The notes under the pieces were generated by a model. The model made no database searches. It had not been told where the DNA came from and was given only the letters and a program-made list of their open reading frames with translations. A stretch of 64,000 nt of DNA from Sipunculus nudus (taxonomy: Eukaryota > Annelida > Sipuncula > Golfingiida > Sipunculidae): positions 1,389,579 to 1,453,578 of the forward strand of contig CM049307.1 of assembly GCA_026874595.1 (NCBI GenBank), written 5' to 3'. Positions 57,143 through 64,000 of this stretch are shown piece by piece (the first letter of the stretch is position 1; every line of letters starts with the position of its first letter). The translations under genes and the position numbers were made by a program.

Positions 57143-58140
57143 GGAACTGTTATCATGTAGCTGTCTCTGTCTGTCTTGATACTTGTATTGACCTTGATTA
57201 TAGGTATTGTATCAGTCACTTTTGACTTTCTTTTGGTTATGCCAATAATCACAGTCCTGGTCCATACCATAAGACACAGGTTCACGTGATGTTTTTCGGA
57301 CTTTACTTTAATTTTTAAGGATCTGTAAGGCCTTCGCCTTTCCACAGGATGGTGTCGGTACTCCTCATAATGATATTGTCCATAACCATCTGGCGAAATG
57401 GAAGAGGAAGACTCCCAATGGGAACACCATCTCCTGTCGTCCGGAGCCAAACGACGGCTCACTCGATCAAGATCGGGCTTCCGGTCAGGCTCCCGATCTG
57501 GCTCATGAGTATAGGGCCCATCATAGCCATGGGATCGACAAGAAGGGTAGAACTTTCCATTATGAGTGTCGGCGTACCTTGGAAGGCGATGTGGATGCTC
57601 AACGGCATGATAATTGATTGGTCCCCGCCAGCGACTTTCCTTATGATCCATCGGCTACCATGGTGCAGCATAAGCAGACTTGTGGTCAGAGTAATCATAC
57701 ATAGGATCAAGGACTGATTACAAGTTGGCTCATACGAACCAGGAGGATAAATGTCACCCTCTGGCAGAAAAGACATAATCCGATCTATGCCCCTATCTGG
57801 GTCACCCCTCTCCAAAAAAGACGGACTTGACCGCCACTGTCCATCAGGCCGGAACCACCAAAAGGGGATGATGGAAAGGGCGGACCCCCCTCCTTAACGC
57901 CAGAACTAGCCCGATGCACAACAACAGGATCGAGAACAATGAACCGATCATGAATTAACTTCAAACAACCTGTAGCTGGGTAGTTCGTCAAACGCTCCAA
58001 GTCCAAAACATCAAAATCAGGGTGGGACTCACGAAAAGCAACAATAGCCCTAGCAGAGTCACAGGTCAAAGCATAAGGCAAACACGCAACCATATCACTA
58101 AAGCTGGCTGTACACAAATTGAGTGCCATCCTAAGGGAAA
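57118..58140 (-). pseudogene. N-terminal region of the Gypsy first ORF
   Basis: A start near 58124 gives MALNLCTASFSDMVACLPYA, ESHPDFDVLDLERLTNYPA and IHDRFIVLDPVVVH. Frameshifted segments follow: SFLPEGDIYPPGSYEPT, and a His/Arg/Tyr-rich part with EHPHRLPRYADTHNGKF and HYEEYRHHPVERRRPY. No known domain is recognised in it. It precedes gag on the same strand and is likely part of the gag precursor. Confidence 0.55.
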
Positions 58141-58384
58141 ACAAACAGGATGTATACCCAAATAGCCCCCCCCCCCCCAAAAAAAAACAAAGCAGCAGTG
58201 ATACACGAATGCAAGGCAACAAAGTCCAACTACAAGTCAAAAAGACGAGCAGAAAAACAATGGAACAAAATAACAAAAAAACAACAGGAGCCTCAGCAAA
58301 AAAGAAGGCAAACAACACACAACTGGCAAATACATGCACAACCCAACCAAAAACATATAGGCACGGACGAGACTTTCGTCCACA
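58141..58384 (-). other. 5' end region of the Gypsy element
   Basis: The + strand has a C/A-run (58167-58187) and an A-rich tract, and ends with the hairpin GGACGAGACTTTCGTCC then ACA at 58384, next to B3 sequence. The last about 21 bp resemble the end of the candidate LTR at 44973. Confidence 0.5.
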
Positions 58385-58524
58385 AATATAATACAAAACC
58401 TCCAATATCTTGATAATTAATGCATGGATTGTCATGAATGTCAGTTCGTCAGCTGTAATTACATCTAGTGTCCCAAAACCTGATTTGTATATTGATCACA
58501 AGTGGATGCCATATAGTTATCACC

Positions 58525-58557
<33 letters not shown>

Positions 58558-58559
58558 CA
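58385..58559 (+). mobile_element. HINE-like element B3, right part, and GTCT microsatellite
   Basis: It resumes B sequence (aatacaaaacctccaatatcttgataattaatgcat), then runs into a (GTCT)n tract at 58529-58555 that leads into family C copy 2. Confidence 0.65.
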
Positions 58560-61500
58560 TCCGTCCATCCACACAGTTACAGGAGGTTGAACTTTGTTAA
58601 CTGTGCAAAAATGCATATTAAAATTTAAATCTCAGAAACGGCTGTAGCTATCATCACCAAATTTTATGCCAATGTTGGTCACATAGGTCATATCTGAAAT
58701 TGAGGTATTGGTGGCGCCACCTGCATCGGCCTTTTTTGTACAGGGTCATCAGTGCCTGTATCACACTGAGGCCTACAAAAAACTTCTTCTCTGAAACCAT
58801 ATGGCAAAAATGTTTAATATCGCACAGAAATTATCCTAGGGTAGTGCTTTCTGAAGTTTGTTCAAATGGTCTCAGTTCAGTGACTTTTGGCTAAGTTATG
58901 GGAAGCTGAATTTAGTCATATGCCATAACAGCCCATTTTAGCTCAGTGGCTACAAAGATCTTCTTCTCAAAAACCACTGGGCCAAATCCTTAAATCTCAC
59001 ACATTAATTATCCTCAGTTGTTGAGAATTCAAGTTTGTTCAAATGGTTTTTCTTCAGTGTTTTTTGCCTGAGTTACAGGAAGCTGAACTTAGCCAGTTTT
59101 CTGTATCGTCCTATATGAGTTATAAACCTATGAAACATTTTTCGACTGATGCCGCTGAAGCCAGTTTGTTAAATATTTTACAAGAATAATTCCTACAATA
59201 ATTCTTATAATAATTGTCATTAATGGTTCCACATGAATGATTTTTGGCTGAAAAATGGAGATTGAATTGAGTCATTTTACCATATATGTTAGCTGTGTGA
59301 TGCTGTTACATCTAACCTGGCACCAATTTATCAGCATCTATTACATCATGCCAACAGACTTTTAGATTTCAGGTTATCTTTGGTTAATATTGACAAGAAA
59401 GATTTTTTAAAAGCTTTTAAAAAATTTGGATTTATGATTTAAGTTATTCATCATACCAGACAATGTTACAATCATGGATATTCCATGCCATGCCATATCC
59501 GTTACACCGCTCAGGCAATAACTTTTTATGCCGCAATTTTGCCTCTTCGGGTACCCCTCTCTTTGCACTGAGGTCGCCAGAACTGACACGCCAGCCAGCC
59601 AGGTCCGGCCCGCCCTCGCTGACCGTCCACCAGCGGGGAATTCCCCAGTTATTCCTGGGAGCCTGAGCCTAGCAACCAGCCAGTAATGTCCAAGCGTCAT
59701 CGGCCTACCCCTGGACTACCGTAAGTCCTGCCCTGAGCCTTGTCCCTTTCGACCAGATACCGTGTTCGTTCGATTGGGGCCTTCTCGGGAGCTTCACTGG
59801 TGCTTGTGCCATCATGCTTGTCCCTGCTGGTCCTAACCGGACCCCCGGTTTTTACGTCTCGGAGCCTTGTCCCTGATCCTTTCGGGATCCCCTCAACTTT
59901 TATCCACCAAACGGCTGGCTCAACAGGGCCTGGTTCCATACTGCCGGCAACAGGCTGGCCTACTCTTTTATAGAAAAACAGTATGGGGTCTTTTACGTGC
60001 CCATCCCCTTCTGGACACGGGACCGCCATTTTACGTCCTCATCCGATGGACGGCACGTATTTTACTTTTGCAGTCAGGCACTGCAGAGCTCCGGAGCCTT
60101 TCTACCCCTCCCCCACTTTCTCTAGTGGGATGATGATACTTGGGTTATAGAACTTCTCTTGCTTCCCCTTTTCGACATAGCCTTTGCTCAACCTTAGCAT
60201 GTGGTCTTTCACATATTCTATTTCTGCCTTCTCGTGAATATCATGGATATTCAGCTACTCTGTGGCTATATAAAGACAACTGTACATGGATTATAAATTA
60301 TTGGTATCCCTACTCAACTTAATTTAGGAATTTGCCATCAGTGAGATATATCTGTATCTTAATTTTGCATTCAGTATGCATCCATAATAATTTTACATAT
60401 ATTCCTGATTTCTTTTTATAAAAAGTCAGCTGAAAAGCATTTTGGATTGGGAAAATAAATTTCAAAGTTATTTCAAGTAGGGACCACTTTTGTGTTCAGA
60501 TGGCAGCACTTGGTTAACCATTGGCAGATTGCCAGTGCCTTGATGCTGGCCATTAGCCAAGATGACATCAGCTCTATAAATAGTTTTGGCACAGTGCCAG
60601 GATTGGAAGAAGTGCAGCCAGGTATAGGTCAAGAGTTCACTCAGTGCAGTAGCTGCATTCTATTTATAGCTTTGGCAGACTGCTCACTGCATTATATTTG
60701 GCACCAAAGTTCAGCCTGAATCTATTTATAGCTTTTGCAGGCTGCCAACTGTGTCAGATTATGCAACAGGTCAAGAGTTCACTCAGTGCAGCCAGGTACA
60801 GGTCAAAAGTTCACTCAGTCTAGCCAGGTGCAGGTCAAGAGTTCATTCAGTGCAGTAGCTTGAGGCAGCAATTTGTCACAGGTCACTCGGGGGCAACTGC
60901 CTTACTCACCTAAGCCTTGTCAGCCCAGTGCATCAAACTCTGGGGAAGTTTGATGTATTGGACTAATATTTTGACCTGTCTATGCTTCTTTGATGGTATT
61001 CTCATTTACTAGACAGGTGGTACCACCTACATTGACTTTTTCAGTGTATGCACCTGCTTATTTCTACAGAGGAATTTGATACATCAGCCAATACACAAAA
61101 TTGGTGGCGCCACCTGCCACCATTTTTGCACAGCGTTCATCTGTTTGTCTGCTGTGGGCTAAAATCATTCATATGGTGTGACTTATCTGCCTAAAATTTT
61201 GCATGTTTATACATCTTGGATAGCTTTCTCGATTTTGTGACAGGTGGTGCCACCTATATTTATGTAAATGCTGCAGACATTCAGGCTTATATATCAGGAC
61301 TGGTTTGACATATCCCCGTGAAATTTTGCATGTGTATAGATCTCACATATCTCTTAATCATACACAAAATTGGTGGCACCAATTGCCACCATTTTTGCAC
61401 AGCATCCATCTGTTTGTCTGCCATGGACTAAAATCACTCATATCTCAGTAGTGGTTTGACTTATCTGCCTAAAATTATGCATGTTTATACATCTGGGACA

Positions 61501-61895
61501 GCTTTCTGGATTTTGTGGTAGGTGGCACAACCTACATACACATTTTGGCTACAGACATCCAGGCTATTATGCAACACACCTCACTCTATTTCCCCTTGCC
61601 ACTCAATCCATGCCTCACTTCACCTTTCCCACTGTGATTTTGGCGGATACACATGGTCGCTTGTTGACTACCCATATTCTAGTTTTTGTGTTGTGTGCAC
61701 CCATGCCTTGCCAGAATTGCAGCAGTGATGTTTGTTTAATTGTTTCTTGTTCTAAGTGTTTAGTACTTGCATTGTTCATATACATGTTACACATGTTCTT
61801 GAAAAGTAATGGTTCAGCATTGAAGCATTATACCTGGTGTAATCTCATTGCACAGGTTCACATTAGGCCTGTAAGGCCTTGTTTAAAAATATTAT
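58560..61895 (+). mobile_element. Family C interspersed element, copy 2
   Basis: Colinear with copy 1 (20780-23120): 'gaactttgttaactgtgcaaaaa', 'ggtattggtggcgccacctgcatcggcc', 'tttggctgagttacaggaag', 'aagacaactgtacatgg', 'gatggcagcacttgg'. The 3' end is ATTAGGCCTGTAAGGCCTTGTTT: a GGCCT-GTA-AGGCC stem-loop followed by TTGTTT, like the A/B termini. It is interrupted by a retroposon at 59484-60239. It includes several GGTGGCGCCACC/GGTGGTGCCACC motifs. Confidence 0.8.
59471..60252. mobile_element. 756-bp GC-rich retroposon with 13-bp target duplication
   Basis: ATCATGGATATTC flanks it at 59471-59483 and 60240-60252. Copy 1 of family C shows the empty site at about 21991-22003 (first 12 bases). 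The insert is much more GC-rich than its surroundings. On the minus strand it holds GGACGTAAAATGGCGGTCCC and GGGCACGTAAAAGACCCC, resembling conserved blocks in some metazoan retroposons (recalled, not checked). No coding frame is credible. A 12-13-bp duplication suggests target-primed reverse transcription. Confidence 0.8.
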
Positions 61896-61959
61896 GGCTG
61901 CATTTTATGCCAAGCTTTTCATCCCAAACTTTCCATTTTGCACATTTAGCTGACTTGCC

Positions 61960-63110
61960 AGTATGGGGAGAGCATAAATGAATTTTGGGTTACATGGTCA
62001 AAGGTCAAGGTCACAGGGGCCATCTGTTCACAAATTAGTTTCCAGATGGTAACTCCAGTTTAGTTTGACATATTGGTTTCAAACTTAACTTATATATGAC
62101 TCACCACTAAAGTAAGAACCATTTGCATTTTGGGGTCCAGCGGTCAAAGGTCATGGTCACAGGACTCATTTCTTTAAAAAGAATACATTTGCATTTGAAG
62201 CCAAACATTTCATCCCAAACCTTCCATCTTCTAGATCACAGGGCCCATTCATTCACAAATTAGTTTATGGATGATTACTCTAGTTTGGGTAGACAGGTTG
62301 GCTTCAAACTGATCACAGGACCAATATTTGGAAAACCTCATAAACATATATCCTTACAGACAAATTATATTGATTCTATTAGATGCCCAACTGTGGTTTC
62401 ATCTGTGTTCTGAAAACCTGTGTGTTTATAAGGACCCAGCTTGAATGAACAGATGCCCTATATTAATCACCTTGTCTATTTGTCTGTTCTTCTTTCTGTA
62501 TGTCCATCAAATTTGTTTCCTGATGATAACTCATTTTAACTTTGGATTGACATATGGCTTTTAGTCTTGACGTATATATGGTCCACCACCAAAGCAAGAT
62601 CCCTATTGATTATGTGGTCATGAGGTCTAAGGTCAAGGTCACAGGATCTACTTATTTTGAAAGATTGTAGATGCATTTCAAGCAAATTTTCATCCCAAAC
62701 ATTCCATCTTCCACATATAGCTGAACTGCAAATAAGGGAAGTACCTGATTGACTTTGGGGTCACTAGGTCAAAGGTCTAGGTCACAGGGGCCATCTGACC
62801 ACATATTCATTTCCTCATGATAACTCCAGTTTGGATTGACATATTGGTTTTAATCTCTACTAAATATGATCCACCAATAATTTAAGAACCCTTTTGATTT
62901 TTGGATCATGAGATCAAAGTTCAAGGTCACAGGACCTACTTTTTTTTAAAAAAGACTGGATGCATTTTAAGCCAAACTTTTCATCTTAAACCTTCAGTGT
63001 TCCACATGTGGTGCACCTACCAATAGGGAAAGCTTCTGTTTGATTTTAGGGTCACAAGGTCAAAGGTCAAGGTCACAGTTTAGAGATCTTAACCTGGTCA
63101 AGGATGGGCC
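61960..63110 (+). repeat. Family D tandem repeats with AGGTCA direct repeats
   Basis: About five diverged units, each containing 'ggtcaaaggtcaaggtcacag' or a variant (about 62000, 62135, 62625, 62765, 62920, 63055). Intervening phrases include 'gataactccagtttggattgacatattgg' and 'catcccaaac-ttccatcttccaca'. It is related to 1-430. Confidence 0.75.
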
Positions 63111-63174
63111 ATAAGCTTACTAGTAGTTGTTGTTTTATAAAGTTCGTTATTGTTACTATACTATATATATTTGG

Positions 63175-63400
63175 GGCCTGGACAACTGAATGTTAAAATG
63201 CTTGGCCTTCTCTGCTAGAGACACAATTCCCAGCGTGGCTATGAGAGTGGGTTGTAGAGGCCTGTCCAAGGTCATTGGTTTTCCCAGGTCCTCTGGTTTC
63301 CTCCACCTTTACCGACTACCTAACGCTAACACCTGGGCCATGGAGAGTGCCTCGTAATAGTCATTAGTTATTAACTAGTTGTACAGTCCATGTAAAATTA
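63175..63400 (+). mobile_element. SINE-like unit, third copy
   Basis: 'acaactgaatgttaaaatgcttggcc' (A-box-like), 'gtggctatgagagtgggttg', 'cccaggtcctctggtttcctcc' and 'gccatggagagtgcctcgtaatagtcatt' match the units at 52065-52300 and 54600-54830. Confidence 0.6.
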
Positions 63401-64000
63401 ATCACAGGACCCACATTTTGAAAGAGCTCATAAACATATCTGTATGGGTCCCATGGGTTGCTAGTTAAAGAAATCAAATTTCTTTTAAATAATTACAACA
63501 ATTTAAAGGTATTTACTGTTTTATTATAAGATATATTTTTGTGGTAAAGATAAGTAAATTTGTATGCTTAAGGTGCTGTTTTCTGACAAAATTAGGGATA
63601 TATGATTATGCAATTTAGAATTGTGAATATTAAATACACTCTATTTTTAAGTATATTGCTGTAAATTGTAATATGTTCAGCTTATAAATGATATATTAAA
63701 GCCATAATTAAGATGTTTTTAAGTATGTTTAACCTGCTCTTAGAATTATTAAAACATTTACACAATTTTTGTTAGTCAAAGGTATCCTTTCATATAACTC
63801 TTAGGCACATCATATTTTTTCCTTTTTGCAATATAAAATGGTTTCAGGTCACAATTTTCATGTATTACACAGTGCAATGTGTACTTATCAGATTTATTTT
63901 ATGCTCGTTTGAAAATGGAAAATTTTAATTTGTAGCATTATTTTATTTCAGTTCATAATTAAATGTGTATTATTATACTTCAACTAACCTCCACTCCCTC
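63401..64000 (+). other. Unassigned AT-rich sequence
   Basis: No gene, exon or recognised repeat. Confidence 0.4.

Larger units (their letters stand above)
44764..58384 (-). mobile_element. Ty3/Gypsy-like retrotransposon with a TatD-type nuclease domain
   Basis: Flanked by AATA on both sides inside B3 (44760-44763 and 58385-58388). The + strand ends are TG...CA. On the minus strand in order: gag, CCHC knuckle, protease, [4.3-kb inverted-repeat element], reverse transcriptase, RNase H, integrase (core deleted) and a TatD-like gene [with a hAT-like element inside]. Removing the two insertions leaves about 7.6 kb. A 22-bp similar sequence at the + right end (ggacgagactttcgtccaca) and at 44954-44973 (ggaccagactttcatccaca) suggests a short LTR of about 210 bp at 44764-44973. 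A full matching LTR at the other end is not visible. The element is defective throughout. Confidence 0.8.

Noticed and set aside
57785-58435. Upstream hydrophobic part of the minus-strand frame as a signal/membrane domain
   Set aside because: It derives from the A/C-rich element end and crosses the element boundary at 58384 into B3.

Overview
This window looks like intronic DNA of a large metazoan gene in a repeat-rich genome. The AT-rich introns carry GT..AG-bounded exons, LTR and non-LTR retrotransposons, tRNA-derived SINE-like units, and interspersed elements with a 5' hairpin, a GTCC/GTCT microsatellite and a 3' palindrome followed by CTTG. That last architecture resembles Helentron/HINE ('pearl'-type) elements of marine invertebrates. 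A bivalve-like mollusc is my best guess, but it is an inference and no taxon-specific gene proves it. I see no bacterial operons, rRNA or CRISPR array.

Host gene. Five exons on the + strand (11171-11250, 15645-15754, 24715-24819, 36181-36259, 38608-38725) join in perfect phase into about 164 codons. They match the molybdenum-cofactor-binding region of the xanthine dehydrogenase/aldehyde oxidase family (GGGFGGK, VATQ, RPVR and YKVGF motifs in order). The two residues that distinguish xanthine dehydrogenase from aldehyde oxidase appear replaced (Glu to Leu, Arg to Gln), so this is probably a divergent or aldehyde-oxidase-like paralogue. Upstream and downstream exons were not found.

Layout. 1-1735: AGGTCA-rich repeat DNA and unassigned intron. 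2089-11045: nested HINE-like elements (A1 containing B1 and A2). 11171: exon 1. 11995-15469: B2 containing A3. 15645: exon 2. 16200-20500: decayed Copia-order retrotransposon whose integrase carries 37 copies of an 81-bp segment. 20780-23120: family C element. 23130-24670: 62-bp and ~60-bp tandem arrays. 24715: exon 3. 25370-35700: three-level retrotransposon nest (LINE-A containing a BEL/Pao element containing a CR1/L2-like LINE). 36181: exon 4, followed by 14 copies of its own 3' end and 5' splice site in an 88-bp array. 38266-38607: 52-bp array running into the acceptor of exon 5 (38608). 39977-44763: more A, B and C elements and a SINE. 44764-58384: a decayed Ty3/Gypsy element with a TatD-type nuclease gene after its integrase, itself interrupted by a hAT-like element (8-bp target duplication) and a 4.3-kb long-inverted-repeat element. 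58560-61895: second C element, interrupted by a 756-bp retroposon. 61960-63110: AGGTCA-rich repeats. 63175-63400: SINE-like unit.

Nearly all transposon genes are broken by frameshifts, stops, deletions or later insertions. The points most worth following are the TatD domain in the Gypsy element, the two tandem arrays grown from coding sequence (integrase and host exon 4), and the nested insertions that define exact element ends.
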